Assembly: GCA_032158295.1 (NCBI GenBank)
Contig: CM063257.1
Coordinates: forward strand, 744,001 to 808,000
Length of the DNA: 64,000 bases
Reading direction: 5' to 3'
From: Pycnopodia helianthoides
Lineage: Eukaryota; Echinodermata; Asteroidea; Forcipulatida; Asteriidae
The position numbers and the translations under genes are program-made. Below, in pieces: positions 1 through 10,914 of this stretch; within the stretch, counting starts at the first letter, position 1, and every line of letters begins with the position of its first letter. The notes beneath the pieces were generated by a model that was not told the origin of the DNA, searched no databases, and saw nothing but the letters and a program-made list of their open reading frames with translations.

Positions 1-1280
1 AGTGTTTACACGGGTTCCACAGGGCCTATTCGTATTCTACAGTTTGAACATTTATAAACTACACGATAAAGCTTACCTGTAGAGACATTAAATCACATCA
101 AATGATCGTAATACATCCACGGTGTTAACGTAAATCAAGCATGGCTGGAGGCCATTTTGAATATCGCGTCACGGCATCAAACCGTCGAGTACCCCGACCC
201 CTAATACGTGTTCATCTGTTGTTAAACAATGATCGGGTACCTGTTGTTGTTGTTTTGGCTGGTTCCAACTATACATATGCCTGTCCAAGACCACAGGGGT
301 ACGCAACTGGCTCCCGCCAGGGCCCAATTCCATGGCTCTGCTTTCCGCGGAATTCTGCGCTTACGGAGCCCTTGTAGCACATAATTCTGGGATACTTAAA
401 GGAACATTACAGAATTGGTAAGAAAAAAACTTGTAAAATATACCTTTGACCACAGATTTACATAAAACTTACACGGTCTAATGATGATGATAGTAGAAAA
501 CATCCCTTGAAATATTTCTGTCTGAAATGCCAGTTGATGACAAAATGAATAAACTAATTTTCCGATTGGAGTTTATCGCTCAGTGAGCGTTTTTATTCAT
601 TTGTTGAATCTATATGATTTCATGCAAATGTGTAATCGGTTTTTCACTATTTTCTCGTGACCCAGATGGCCGATCGATCTCAAACTTCTACAGGTTTGTC
701 AGTTTATGTATATGGTGGATTACGTAAAGTGCTTACACTGCCAGCAACTGTTTTGTTAGCAAAACCAATTCTGTAATGTTGCTTTAAGCGCAGAAATCCA
801 CGGTAAGCAGAGCCATGAAATTGGGCCCCGATCTCGCGGTAACGAACAAAGTTCAATAAATGGTGGTTAAATTAAACCAATTAACGTTTGTTTAATGTAA
901 AACTATTTAACACAACGGTCGAATAGGGGAGATAGAGGTAACATTATTGTCAAGCTGTGTTGCCGCAAGTATCTGTTCTCTGGTTTTTGCCCAATATTTT
1001 CCAGAACCGATACCGATCTTGTGTTCATCTTACTTCCCGGGGTTCGTCTATGAATAGAGACCTACGAGGGAAACCTTTTGGGAATATATTCTGGTCCAGT
1101 TTGATGAGTTTTGATGTACAATTTTTTGACCTCGATCGTTGGTTCTGTGAACGGCTGATTCCTAACAATTAAACTACGTCATTGGAATTTTCCGGAACAA
1201 TGCTACAAAAATGGATGCAACCATTGCAATGTTTGAGCTTACTTGGTGGCAGCTACCACCACCTTGGATACTGGACTTGT
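1..1280. other. Gene-free repeat-rich stretch
   Basis: I see no supportable coding exon here. The open frames are short and lack recognisable domains or splice context. The main content is the inverted-repeat element described separately at 321-830. The rest is AT-rich sequence without recognisable features. Confidence 0.6.
321..830. mobile_element. Inverted-repeat (MITE-like) element with GGGCCCAATT ends
   Basis: The left arm (about 326-366, GGGCCCAATTCCATGGCTCT and onward to GAATTCTGCGCT) matches the reverse complement of the right arm (about 786-828, ending GAAATTGGGCCC). Further inside, the stretch around 399-421 matches the reverse complement of 761-786. The middle has no coding capacity. 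This is the architecture of a non-autonomous DNA element. A related partial copy lies near 31010-31230, and the same terminal motif recurs in the shorter family at 20826, 26812 and 30828. Confidence 0.6.
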
Positions 1281-3357
1281 TTATTTATTTTATTTATTTA
1301 TTTATTTCTAGGAAAACAGTACATACAAAGAATAAACAATATAAATATGACTACACAGAGAACAAGCCTAAAGGCGATCCAGACGATAAAAATCAACAAA
1401 GGCACAAAAACGTCATAAAAATTGTGAAAATAGCACATCGTATCATATCAAATATAAATAAATATTAAATCTATAGAAAATTCATTGAAATTCCAAAAAA
1501 GTGCCTGGCAGCAAATTATGTATAAAAATTGGATCAACCAGAAAATCCCCACATCCTCCCTCCATTCAAACAGGTAGGATGCCAAACATTTTTCCTTCAT
1601 TTCGTCCTTTTACCTTTTTTCAATTTGTCCTACAAAGCCAAGAATAAAACAATTATTTGAATATCGCACAAAACTAGTTAAACCAGGAACCTCAAATGGA
1701 CCATAAAAAGAGGAAGTAGGCGATTGACAGCCAAACTAGTAAGGAAGAACATGTTTGTGGATTACTGACTTATACTCATGGGAGTCAATAACTTTTTCTC
1801 TAATGGGTACGGGTATTAAAGCTACTCCACACATAAGGGAAATTGATAAAAACGGAGTGTTTAAAAGCATTGTTTTTGCGAATGAAATTTGAAATCTATA
1901 ATCATCCAAATGCTGGGTGTTGATAACATATTGTTATCCATACTCCATGAAATCAAATTGTTAAGATCTTCTTGGAGAGCGAGGGAATCCCGAAGGCTGT
2001 TAATAATACGGTAAATGATTGTATCATCGGCTTTTTGAGCAACTGAGGAGGAAATAGTATCGGGCAAAACATTCACAAATATATTAAAAAGGAGAGGAGC
2101 TAAAATTGAACCTTGACGGGAAACCCCAGAGGAAACCTCACACCAATCTGAAACTGAACCTTGAAAAATAACACGTTGTTTTTGAAAAGAATGAAACCAG
2201 TTATGCAGAGATCCACAAATACCTAGTTATGTAATTTGCTGATGAGCCTATTGTGGGGCACCTTGTCAAAAGCACCAGCCCAGTCCAAAAATATAGCATC
2301 AACCCTAGGAGGCTAACACTTGTCCAGGGCAGCTGACCAGTCATGAAATTAATCTAGAGACTTGGGTAGTACATGAACGACAGGTAAAAAGCCATGTTGG
2401 GCATCAGACAAAAGTTTAAATGTGAATAAATGATCAGAAAGTGGATTAGCAACTATACGTTCTAAAACCTTACCAACAGGAGAGCAGATGGAAATAGGAC
2501 GATAATTACAAATATCAGAATTATTCCCAGGTTTGGGAATGGGGACCCTGTTGGCCGCTTTCCACGCTAGTGGAACCTCCCCTAATTGAAGAGAGAGGCT
2601 GAAGAGCCGAGCTAGGGGGGAACAGATATGACAGGGGCAGTGATTTTCAGCGTATAGGAATTGATGCCATCAGGGCCAGCAGATTTGGAGTGATTGAGAG
2701 AATGAAGTACTTTGTGAACTTCAGAGGGGGAGGTGAAGATTCCAGTGAGGGGCGAGTAGCCAACGTGATCCCCACAGCCTTCAGGAAGATGTCTATCAAA
2801 ATCAGTGGGTGTATCAGGAGTACTGAAATGAGATTGAAAAAGATTGTTAAATTGATTACAGATCACCTGAGGAATTGAAACATCTGCATTATCAATGCGT
2901 AAACTGTGAGCTACATGAGAGGACCGCTTGCTATTGACAAAAGACCAAAACTTTTTAGGGTTGAGGTTATCATTAGAAGCCAGTTTTGACAAATGAGAAA
3001 AATAAGATTTTTTTACCAAGTACTTGAGCGAATTACGACATTGCTTATATTTTGTCCACTTTGGTAGATTTCCAGGATTTTTAAGAGCAGACTTATACAA
3101 TCTTTTTTTTTTACGACTCAGCCGGACAATTTCATAAGAGATCCAAGGTGAGTGTTTTTGCCTTTAAGTGTGATGGTGGGAACATTATCTCTAAAAGCAG
3201 CTAATTTGACCCAAAAACAAAACCAAAGTTCGACTTGGATGGATTTGGGGTAATTCTTTCTGATAATTACCTTCAAGGTGTAGTCATTTGGTGTCAGAAC
3301 GAAGTCTTTTCCATTGAGGGTGACAACAATGTTTTGCACACTACAAAAGAAAAACAA
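1281..3357 (-). mobile_element. Truncated non-LTR retrotransposon (reverse transcriptase ORF2 remnant)
   Basis: Read on the minus strand, this region encodes a decayed reverse transcriptase of the CR1/jockey type. From 5' to 3' it shows the linker after the endonuclease (HPWISYE-like, near 3120-3150), a long open stretch at 2612-3100, an NYRPIS motif near 2488-2505, AFDKVPHNRL near 2245-2275, RQGS near 2106-2118, and the catalytic ADDT box near 2015-2035. The aromatic residue normally before ADD is replaced by lysine. Stops and frameshifts separate these blocks, so no functional enzyme is made. A (TTTA)n run at 1281-1308 is a plausible 3' microsatellite tail, which would set the 3' end. The 5' endonuclease half is missing. 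The clade is uncertain; the identification as a retrotransposon is not. Confidence 0.88.
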
Positions 3358-3497
3358 ATTGAAGATAAAGAAAACATGAAATTAACTATGAATGACAACT
3401 TCATTACTTCTTAGTTATCTGTTTAAAGAAACGTATATGCTGCAAATTACAGCGGCCAGTTTAAATCCTGATTTGAACTGGCCTCTTTTCACAGGCC

Positions 3498-3582
3498 ACG
3501 CTTCGGTGGTCTAATGGTCAAGATATCTGCTCTAGAAGGGGGGGGGGTGGTCCTGGGTTTGAATCCCACCTGAGTAAGATAC
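3498..3582 (+). repeat. tRNA-like sequence (SINE head or tRNA pseudogene)
   Basis: The sequence has a box-A-like stretch (GGTGGTCTAATGGTCAAG) and a box-B-like stretch (GGGTTTGAATCCC) at tRNA spacing, recalling tRNA-Glu or tRNA-Gly. The anticodon arm is broken by a run of about ten G residues. It cannot fold as a normal tRNA, so I call it a pseudogene or SINE fragment. Confidence 0.55.
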
Positions 3583-4109
3583 ATTTGGATTTTGTTCACA
3601 AGAATCTGAAAGAACCGAGTATGCAGTGCTTACAACACACCTTTATAAAGGTAAAAACAAAAGAATTTTCTTTATCCACAGTGCAATCGTTCCATTTATT
3701 AACTGTTCAAAAACTTTTGCAAAATTTGAAACTTGGTCATAAATACAAATGTTGTCACCCGCATAGCTTCAACATGCAAGGCAGTTAGCACTCTACTAAA
3801 ACGCTTTCTTGTCTGCGGCCACCTAGTGTCAAGAAAGTATCCAATACTTACCTCTACGTTGATGAGAATGACAAGAGGTGCAGCTCAAATCAAGATTTGC
3901 ACCTCGGTTGTTGGCCCGGCCAAAAGAGAGGTCCCAGTGTCACAGATTGTCTGGCAACCAGCTCCAACCACCATTCAACTTTCCTAGCGGGCATTTTCTC
4001 TGTCCATCGGAAACCCTGTAGTCGTAAGTATCAGAAAAGATTGTGATTTCCAGATTTAAGTAGCTCTATGAGGTCCATGGAGACAATAGCGGATCGAATC
4101 TCATAATTC

Positions 4110-4255
4110 TAGGAGTACTCGGAGGCCATGGCCTCCGTTGCCCTGCTCTTGGCCTTGGTGCCCCTTCAAAAGTTGCCAATATAGACACTAAGATTTTCAA
4201 ATGGAAGTGCCCTTTGCTTTTGCAAAAGGATTTTGCAATGTGCCAAGTTTGTGGG
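4110..4255 (+). repeat. Copy of repeat family A (diverged)
   Basis: The core GGCCTTGGTGCCCCTTC followed by TAGACACTAAGATTTTC is shared with at least eight other places in the window (17447, 34607, 40597, 43078, 53935-54360 and others). Only the internal core is preserved here; the CAGGCCTGGAATT ends are lost. Confidence 0.6.
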
Positions 4256-4330
4256 TGCCGAGTTTGCCAGGGGCCAAAGTGTCTGCATGGTATGCAAATT
4301 TATTTTCTGCAGCACACGTCGGCTATGGAG

Positions 4331-4381
4331 TCAACAGTTAAGGGATAGGGAAGAACAGCCTATCTCTTAACTGTTGACTGC
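4331..4381. repeat. Short perfect-arm hairpin
   Basis: AGTCAACAGTTAAG pairs with CTTAACTGTTGACT around a loop of about 20 bases. The arms also share ATAG/CTAT. It lies just outside the larger fold-back element at 4655-5012. No function can be assigned. Confidence 0.55.
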
Positions 4382-4654
4382 ATTGACGAAGTATGCTGCA
4401 GAAAAAAAAAATCGCGTCCGGTATATATCCACCATAGTAATTAGTGTATCGATAAACTGTAATGTCCGGAAATTGGGCACAAGTCGTCCCTTGGTGTTCA
4501 TTCCTTGCTCTATGATAATAATCAAAACTTACCCAAAATGCCTCAAGTCTGCTTGAACTTTGCACCCATTCTCCGGCCGGCTATTTGCTGTTGATCGGAG
4601 TGATTTGATGTGATTTCCTATAACCCGCAGACGGCAAACGGATTCAGAAAAACA

Positions 4655-5012
4655 AACAATGCGCCGTATTTTTGACCACGTGAGGGCGCTCTCCAAATTA
4701 TTTGTATCACTTCCGGGGGTGTAAGCGATTATCGTCTGCTTAGTTAGCTAGCTGTGTACAGTTTCAACATCGGCGTTCTGTCACTTCTGTGCGCGAGAGA
4801 GTTTAGTCAGTGCTTCTTAGGTGGGTTAATAACGGCTCCTTTAAAGGTCTTATTGTCCACAACTAGAAACTATCGCGCAAAGACGTGATAGAACGCCGAT
4901 GTTAAAACTGTACACCTAGCTGAGCAGACGATAATCGCTTAAGTTTTATACCCCCGCAAGTGATAAAAATGTTTTTGAGAGCTCCCTCACGCGGTCAAAA
5001 ATACGGAGCATT
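4655..5012. mobile_element. Fold-back element with about 130-bp inverted arms
   Basis: The left arm contains ACAGTTTCAACATCGGCGTT and the right arm its near-complement AACGCCGATGTTAAAACTGT. Outside these, GCGATTATCGTCTGC pairs with GCAGACGATAATCGC, and the terminal regions around GTATTTTTGACCACG match CGGTCAAAAATAC. A loop of about 80 bp separates the arms. There is no coding content, so it is a non-autonomous palindromic element. Confidence 0.65.
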
Positions 5013-5327
5013 GCAGCACAACACCGGTAAATGGTATGTCACACTTTGGAAATCAACGTCCGGATACCGTAAATTTGACAGCACCCGACTATACCCCTAA
5101 AGGAAAGCGAGCGGAGGGGGGGGGGGCGGAGATAAATTTGTGTTACTTTTACTAGGGTGAAAAATTCACCAACAGATTTGGAAACAGTGTTAAAAAGATA
5201 ACTAGACACCTTTTCTCACGATACTTGTCGGCTGTTTCTCCGCTTTGGCTTCTAAACTTTCTCCATGTTTGCAAAACGATAAAAGTAGAAGGAGTTATCG
5301 TTCGGTATCTCAAAAGACGGTATCTCC

Positions 5328-5985
5328 CCAAATGAGATCGAAGAAAATGCACAAGGGATGGTTCGCAATAAAAAAACCTCAAAAATTATGTCTTTGTCCC
5401 GCTTCCCCCAAACCCCAACGAAAATAAATGTGAGCGGGAAGAACGCGCGTGTGAAGAAAAAAGTTAACTGCTTATGTTTTTCTACTGCATGCTCTGATAC
5501 ATTTTTATTTCACGATAATTGTTTTTAATTCACTGAAAATGAAATTCTCGCGCTACCATGGCTTGTTTGTTTGTTTGTTTGTTGTTGTTTTGTTTTTGTT
5601 TTTCGGGGGGAAGGGCGCGAAACCCGGCTCCTTAATCCCCCTTTTATTGTTTGCTCAACATTCAATTGAGGCATTTTTACAGTCTGCATTCAATTCATAT
5701 TACAGTTGAAATAGACCTACTAAAGTAAATTAAGTGTGCACACTGCACATCATTCTAAGACGAGTCCATCACATCGTTCTCATTTTTACAATTTAGAAAA
5801 ATGTATTTTTACAAGTAAGACATTATGTTTAACCGCATTAAACAATCCAGGGGTTAATCCTAGCCTCCCCCAAGTGAAAACAAGTGTAAGGATGGATATC
5901 ATTATCTCCTATCCACCTGGATTTATAGATGCATGGATCTCACCCAATTCTTATTCTCTTTGAAAAATTAGTTTTACTTACTAGC
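5328..5985 (-). pseudogene. Lectin-gene relic: intron only
   Basis: The sequence aligns over its length with the single intron of the two lectin genes (8620-9441, and the split intron flanking 12945/19205). Shared landmarks are ATGCACAAGGGATGGTT, TCGCGCTACCATGGCTTG, CGGCTCCTTAATCC and GACGAGTCCATCACATCGTT. On the minus strand the homology runs up to the exon-1 splice donor (ACTTACTAG on plus, 5976-5985) and stops there. Neither the signal-peptide exon nor the lectin exon is present next to it. It is a third duplicate of the locus that has lost both exons to rearrangement. Confidence 0.75.
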
Positions 5986-5986
5986 A

Positions 5987-6400
5987 TCCCGTGACGTCAC
6001 CTTAAAGGTACACTTTTCAAAGGTTTATATTTACAACCAAAAATGCCCGATCAAGTTGAAACTTTGCATCTATTCAAGCCGGGATGTGTAACGTCCAAAA
6101 TTTGAGAACCTGTTCTAGTGACATCATCAAACGTCACGTAACGTCATCGTAAAGGTGCAGTTTTACAAGATGTATACTATACAGAAACAAATACCCGATC
6201 AGGCTGAAACCTCGCATATATTCAAGCCGGGAAGTGTTACATCTATAATTTAGGGCGAAATCATGATAGCACCATTAGGTGTCACGTGACGTGACGTGAG
6301 CTTAAAGGTGCAGTTTTACTAGATCTAAGTTCACAGAAAAATTGCGTGATCAAGCTGAAGCTTTGCATTTCACATTTAAACTCATCAGATAATTAAACTT
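5987..6400 (+). repeat. Tandem repeat of about 150 bp with TGACGTCA-type palindromes
   Basis: Two full units and a partial third are visible. Each contains CTTAAAGGT(A/G)CA(C/G)TTTT, then CCCGATCA(A/G)(G/C)(T/C)TGAAAC and TTCAAGCCGGGA(T/A)GTGT. The unit junctions carry GTGACGTCAC, GTCACGTAACGTCAT and CACGTGACGTGACGTGAG; a related GATGACGTCATC lies at about 6436. These resemble CRE-type half-sites, but a satellite origin is enough to explain them. Confidence 0.65.
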
Positions 6401-7084
6401 CAACATCAAGACGACACAAACTTGATGATGTCATGATGACGTCATCAGGTATCAAACACATTAAATGAAATTTTAATATTGGAACAAAATCATGTGTCCT
6501 AAACCACTTCATCGGAAATGTCTTTAAAAACTTCAACAATCGCTGTAGAGAGTGTGACACAATATGACAAGGTTAAAAAAAAAAAAAAAAAATTTATTTC
6601 TCACAAGTTCATACATCAGAAAAAGCAACATACAGGATCTTTGCATGATGTCGTCAGGTGTCAAATCACATTAATTCAAAATGTGATATTCAAAAGTTCA
6701 TATCTTCTGAAGTGCATGTCATAGAGTTATAATCCCTGTGTCATTTTGTAGCTTACGGCATATGTAACCTTTTTTCATAGAAACGTGACCCACTTTGATT
6801 TTTCACTTCCGATGCAAACAGGAGGCTCTAAAAACCATTTCTCTTGAGCCACATGCCACAAAGTATGTGTTCCTTGTGCTGTCTTGTAACATCACCAACA
6901 GTCACCACTATAAACTAATACCACTTCGTCAGTCGAAAACATTGACACTGACGTTTAACTATCGAGACTTCTTGTTTGTCCTCCAAATTTAGCTCTCTAT
7001 ACCCGCACTGAGGCCTTGACTCAAGTCTGGGCCAATTCTTTGTGTGAGTGTTTTTTTTACAATCATTTGTCATGGAGTTTCAAA

Positions 7085-7580
7085 CTGAGACGATGGCGTG
7101 GACTGCAAAATCAATACTTTTTTATTTTAGTTTAAAATTTTACCGGTTTTTTTTGTCCTGGCCTTCAATTTGAGACGATCGCGCGGACAGTACAATCAAT
7201 ACTTTTCAAGGAATTACTTAAGTGCCGCATGAAGGTTTATGTGTGTTTTATCAATTAAGGTCCCGTCCACTTCCTTTCTAAATATTGTGACATTACTGAC
7301 AGACCTGATAAGAGAAAGAAGTTGATTATGAAAGCAGATCACATCATGACCAAGTAGTCTGGTCTAGCAAACTTGAGTTGTGGCGAATGAGACGTCAGGG
7401 TGTGGGTTCGAATCCACCTCTTAGAACGTGTGTACTTCAGTAAGAGAAATTAACATCATAATCTACATGTATCGTCACCGATTGAACATGGCAAGATGCT
7501 CACCACTTTTGATTTTCAGTCCTTCATGGGTGTGTACAATGAACTTGAAAGTGTTTTTGGTAAACTTGTGACCTAATGTG
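7085..7580 (+). repeat. Duplicated block, copy 1 (partner at 11335-11765), with a tRNA-like B box
   Basis: Some 430 bp here are nearly identical to 11335-11765. Both include GTGGCGAATGAGACGTCAGG followed by the B-box-like GTGGGTTCGAATCCACCTC. The two copies flank lectin gene 1 at similar distance from each lectin 3' end. They were probably duplicated together with the gene. Confidence 0.7.
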
Positions 7581-7584
7581 CATT

Positions 7585-7825
7585 AAAAACATCCATAACT
7601 CCTGAACCACATATTATATTTTTTACAATCTATACATCACTGAGGAAGTATTTAACAACTTCACAAACGCTACACATAGTGTGACCCCGTTTGACCTTGA
7701 CTTCCGGTCAATTGAAGTTTAATGTTAAAAAACATTTCATAACTGATGAATCAAACATTAGATTTTTACAATCTATACATCATTGGGAAAGTATTTAACA
7801 ACTTCACAAACGCTACACAGAATGC
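7585..7825 (+). repeat. Tandem repeat, unit about 145 bp (array 1)
   Basis: Two units share CATAACT, TTACAATCTATACATCA, GTATTTAACAACTTCACAAA and GACCTTGACTTCCGGT. The same unit is present at 10915-11260 and, more weakly, near 6500-6790. It is non-coding and satellite-like. Confidence 0.65.
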
Positions 7826-8320
7826 ATAGTTTTAATTTTGAAAATTAACGAGTTTTTTCCTGACCTTAAAATTAAGACGATCGCGCAGTAACCGAAACCT
7901 GCTATGGCCCTATAGCCAAATGTCTATGTGTGCCGAATGCCATGTTTGTATCATCGAAGGCACGATACTCAACCTAATATTTCGGCTATCTGCCCCACTA
8001 GAAACCGCGCTCTTCTGCGGACAACACCAGAACTTTCGTCACAACACTCCACAAATTAAACGAACAAATCTTACGGATTATATGTAATTTAAATGCGTAC
8101 AAAATTATAACAATTTTAAATTGTTGAAAGATGTCCAAAATCTTTCTAAGTGAGCAGATTCAAACTGGGCCTATTTTAAATATCTTTCTGTGGTTTACAG
8201 CTAATTTTAAAGTAGCAATGTTTTTCAAATATATATATTTTTTTCAATAATTATCAATTCCTCCCCACTAGATTGGTTTACTCCCCGAAAGTGCCTTTCT
8301 TGCACAGGCTGTATGGTTAT

Positions 8321-9655
8321 TCACAAGCTGCCATGATGACAGACATAAGTTACGTTGAGATACTTTACAACACCTGGGCAGGGGTCCGAACCATACCAAT
8401 CATTATTCGTGACAAATGCACATTGTCTTTTCCCCTTGCACTCGATCTTCACTTTCTCAAGTGACATGATTTCATCTCTTCCGTCACAAGGGCCTGCGTT
8501 GAAGAAGCAACGATGTTTATCGTCAGCATAAAAACCGTATAGGGCCCATTTAACATCGATGGTCTCATCATCTCCACAGTTGATAGCGAAGTTGTCACCC
8601 TCACATTCAAGCTTTTGCACTGTGTTATGAAACAAAACGAACACAGGTTTTAAAGGTAAACAAAGACTAACCTCGATGTTGCTTATCCGTAAAACCCAAA
8701 CAGTCAAAAAGGGGGGGGGGGGCAGTATTGTTGATCCCACCCTCGTGCCCCTGTCTTTTGCAACCTCTCCCCCATTTTCTTCGATACTAAATGAGAACGG
8801 AGAAAATGCACAAAGGATGGTTCGCAAAAAAAAACCTCCAACATTATGTCTTTGTCCCGCTTCCCCCCAACCCCCAACCCCAACGAAAATAAATGCGAGA
8901 CGGAAGCACGCGCGTGAGAAGAAAAAGGTGAACTGCTTGTGTTTTTGTATTGCTCTTGTTCATTTCTTTTGTTCTTCACAAGTTTAAAAAAAAAATTCAC
9001 TTTCGATGAAATACTTGCGCTACCATGGCTTGGTTTCCGGTGGTGAAAAAAGGGCGCAGCCCGGCTCCTTAATCCACCTCTCATCGTTTGCACACTTCTT
9101 AAAGGCATTTTAAAAGTCTGCGTTCTATTAATAGATAGCTCAGTTGGTGGAGCGCCGGCACGTTAATCCGGAGGTCTTTGGTTCAAATCCCGCTCTAGTC
9201 AATTTTTTTCTTTGTTCAACCCAAAACCATAATAATAACAGTTGACATAGGCATACGAAAGTAAAGTAAGTCTGCACATACACTGCATGTTATTCTAAGA
9301 CGAGTCCATCACATCGTTCTCATTTTTACAATTTAAAAAAATTATTTACGGGATTAATCCTATGCCCCCCCCCCCCAGTCGAAACAAATGTTATCTCCCT
9401 CACCCAATTATTATTTTCTTTGAAAAAATAGTTTCACTTACTAGTGACAGTCGTTTGTGTATTCTTGTCCTTAGGCTTGCGGCAAGTTGCTCGGAAAGCT
9501 GACATTGTTTTCTGTCTGAACAGACGTCCATCGTCGCCAGCATTGACTGTCATCATCACGCCGCAGGATTCACCGTTTACAGTGACTTGCAAGAAACCGA
9601 CTGTCAAAGTAAGTAGAATGAGTGCGCGTAGGGTGTACATTGTTTCGCCAGACAT
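8321..9655 (-). CDS. SUEL-type (rhamnose/galactose-binding) lectin, gene 1, two exons
   Basis: Exon 1 is 9655 to 9442 and exon 2 is 8619 to 8321 on the minus strand. The donor is GTAAGTG, the acceptor is ACACAG, and the splice gives 513 nt encoding 170 aa. The start at 9655 precedes a hydrophobic signal peptide (around residues 6-27, ending near VNG), so the protein should be secreted. Exon 1 continues with about 40 residues bearing two cysteines. Exon 2 is a complete SUEL/Gal_Lectin domain with eight cysteines, an ALYGF motif in the position of the family's ANYGR motif, and DPC...KYLNVTYVC at the C-terminus. Family members bind L-rhamnose or galactose and act in egg or coelomic-fluid recognition; the ligand here is unknown. 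Upstream in-frame ATGs exist, but only this one starts at a clean signal peptide. Confidence 0.9.
9131..9242 (+). repeat. tRNA-derived SINE in the intron of lectin gene 1
   Basis: The head reads as a tRNA: box A TAGCTCAGTTGGTGGAGCG, anticodon region ACGTTAATC (GTT, tRNA-Asn-like), box B GGTTCAAATCC. It is followed by the family tail TTCTTTGTTCAACCCAAAAC and a short (TAA) run. The equivalent position in the gene 2 intron (near 19250) lacks it, so it inserted after the lectin duplication. Related copies lie at 23932, 33246 (minus), 51450 (minus) and 55125. Confidence 0.75.
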
Positions 9656-9854
9656 GCCCACACTGTTCTCATTTTTCTCATGTAAAGACCAGTGGTTTAT
9701 GATAACCTGGATTGCACGACCGTCGTATTTGAAGTCCATGCACGCTCGGAGCCCTTTCATGCATACGGAGTCCGTCCACACACCGTTCACGCATACGCAG
9801 TACACTGATTCCACGGATGGAGTCCTTCAGAGCGACAGCTCTGACGCAACTATG

Positions 9855-9965
9855 TGTCTTGATTGGCTATTCGTAAATATCCGGGACAGTTTATTCATTC
9901 TGATTGGTCGAGAGGACATCACATGGCTATATTGTTGAAACGTGTGATATAAACACAGTCAGCAA
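9855..9965. repeat. Repeat family C (CTGATTGGTCGAGAGGACATC motif)
   Basis: GGGACAGTTTATTCATTCTG, ATTGGTCGAGAGGACATCAC and CGTGTGATATAAACAC recur, in either orientation, near 33850-33950, 43390-43480, 52730-52810, 55250-55930 and 60540-60620. It lies about 200 bp upstream of the lectin 1 start codon. It may overlap the promoter, but no regulatory role is shown. Confidence 0.6.
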
Positions 9966-10374
9966 ACACAGAATTTGCTTGACTCAAAAAAAAAATTGGG
10001 GGCGACCTCCTTGCTAGACACAGAGAGTGAGTCAAGCAAAGAAGAAGGCGGCTACAGACAAGGGACATGCGACAGAAGAGGCCCAAAAGAACGAACACCT
10101 AATGCCTGGTATTTTTTTAAAAAAGATATACGAGCCACGGCGGCGCAGCATTGAATTATTTGTAGCGTTCTAGTTTCCTTGACTACTAATGGGCATCTGT
10201 TTGCCCATTTAATCCTCCGATGGACTACAGGTCAGTAGACCGCGGAATCACATTTCAAAAATTATTCATAAATTTGTTGGCAAAAAAGGGTGAAACCCTT
10301 TAAGTTCTAACCTCAGACAGGCCCGATTGACATCGCCTATGACCATTTAGGCAGTATGACCAATGACTCCGATA

Positions 10375-10606
10375 CCCCAGTTATAAAACACTTTCTATAT
10401 AGGGTAGTGTACAAACAAAATGCGTTTCGTAGTGTAAAACATAATAATTAACCGCCCAAATGAAAATGTATATTGATTTAAAACCAAACCCCAGTTATAA
10501 AACACTTTCTATATAGGGTAGTGTACAAACAAAATGCGTTTTCGTAGTGTAAAAACATAATAATTAACCGCCCAAAATGAAAATGTATATTGATTTAAAA
10601 CCCAAA
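10375..10606 (+). repeat. Direct tandem duplication of about 115 bp, copies differing only in homopolymer length
   Basis: Copy 1 starts at 10375 and copy 2 at 10489. Every difference I can find is one base in a homopolymer run: GCGTTTCG/GCGTTTTCG, GTAAAACAT/GTAAAAACAT, CCCAAATG/CCCAAAATG and AAACCAAA/AAACCCAAA. This pattern fits uncorrected long-read error better than mutation. Confidence 0.75.
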
Positions 10607-10672
10607 CGGTCAAAGGGTGGGGGGCTCTGTATCGTTGACCCCTCCCTCTCGCCCACTCTCTTCTGCATCAGG
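10590..10672 (-). pseudogene. Fragment of a further lectin intron copy
   Basis: TAAAACCCAAACGGTCAAAG, the following G run, GTATCGTTGACC and the pyrimidine-rich stretch match the intron sequence next to the lectin exons at 8690-8765 and 12590-12655. Homology ends abruptly near 10672. No lectin exon accompanies it, so it is a fragment left by duplication. Confidence 0.6.
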
Positions 10673-10914
10673 TTGTAGACCTTTAAGCCTGCTCAAACTT
10701 CAGTTGCGCATGGATGACAACATTTTGAACTTTACATCAAAACCGGACGTTAAAGCGCATGACCCACATTGATCATGCACGATAGTGTAATAACACATTA
10801 TGCACATGTACATGGTATTATGTAGTTTAATTTACATGTACTGTACAGCTTATGTATGGATACATTCAGCATCGCTGTTACTATATCGACCACCCAAAGA
10901 TAATCCATCTAATA

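Larger units (their letters stand above)
6400..8320. other. Repeat-rich stretch downstream of lectin gene 1
   Basis: No supportable exon. The stretch holds a poly-A tract at about 6574-6591, the duplicated block at 7085-7580 and the short tandem repeat at 7585-7825, both listed separately. The last 200 bases before the lectin stop codon resemble the same positions downstream of lectin gene 2, consistent with conserved 3' flank or UTR. Confidence 0.55.

Noticed and set aside
1861..3357. Treating the RT blocks as separate host genes
   Set aside because: RQGS, ADD, NYRPIS and AFDKVPH motifs fall in order on one strand with stops between: a single decayed retrotransposon.
8704..9108. 134-aa minus frame in the lectin 1 intron
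   Set aside because: It lies wholly in the intron, and its homologues at 5328 and 12600 are not open in the same frame.
9131..9205. Functional tRNA-Asn gene
   Set aside because: Acceptor-stem pairing is poor, the same head recurs with a constant non-tRNA tail, and one copy is an insertion relative to its paralogue: a SINE.
9444..9938. 164-aa plus-strand open frame over lectin exon 1
   Set aside because: It is the antisense of a well-supported signal-peptide exon and has no domain match.
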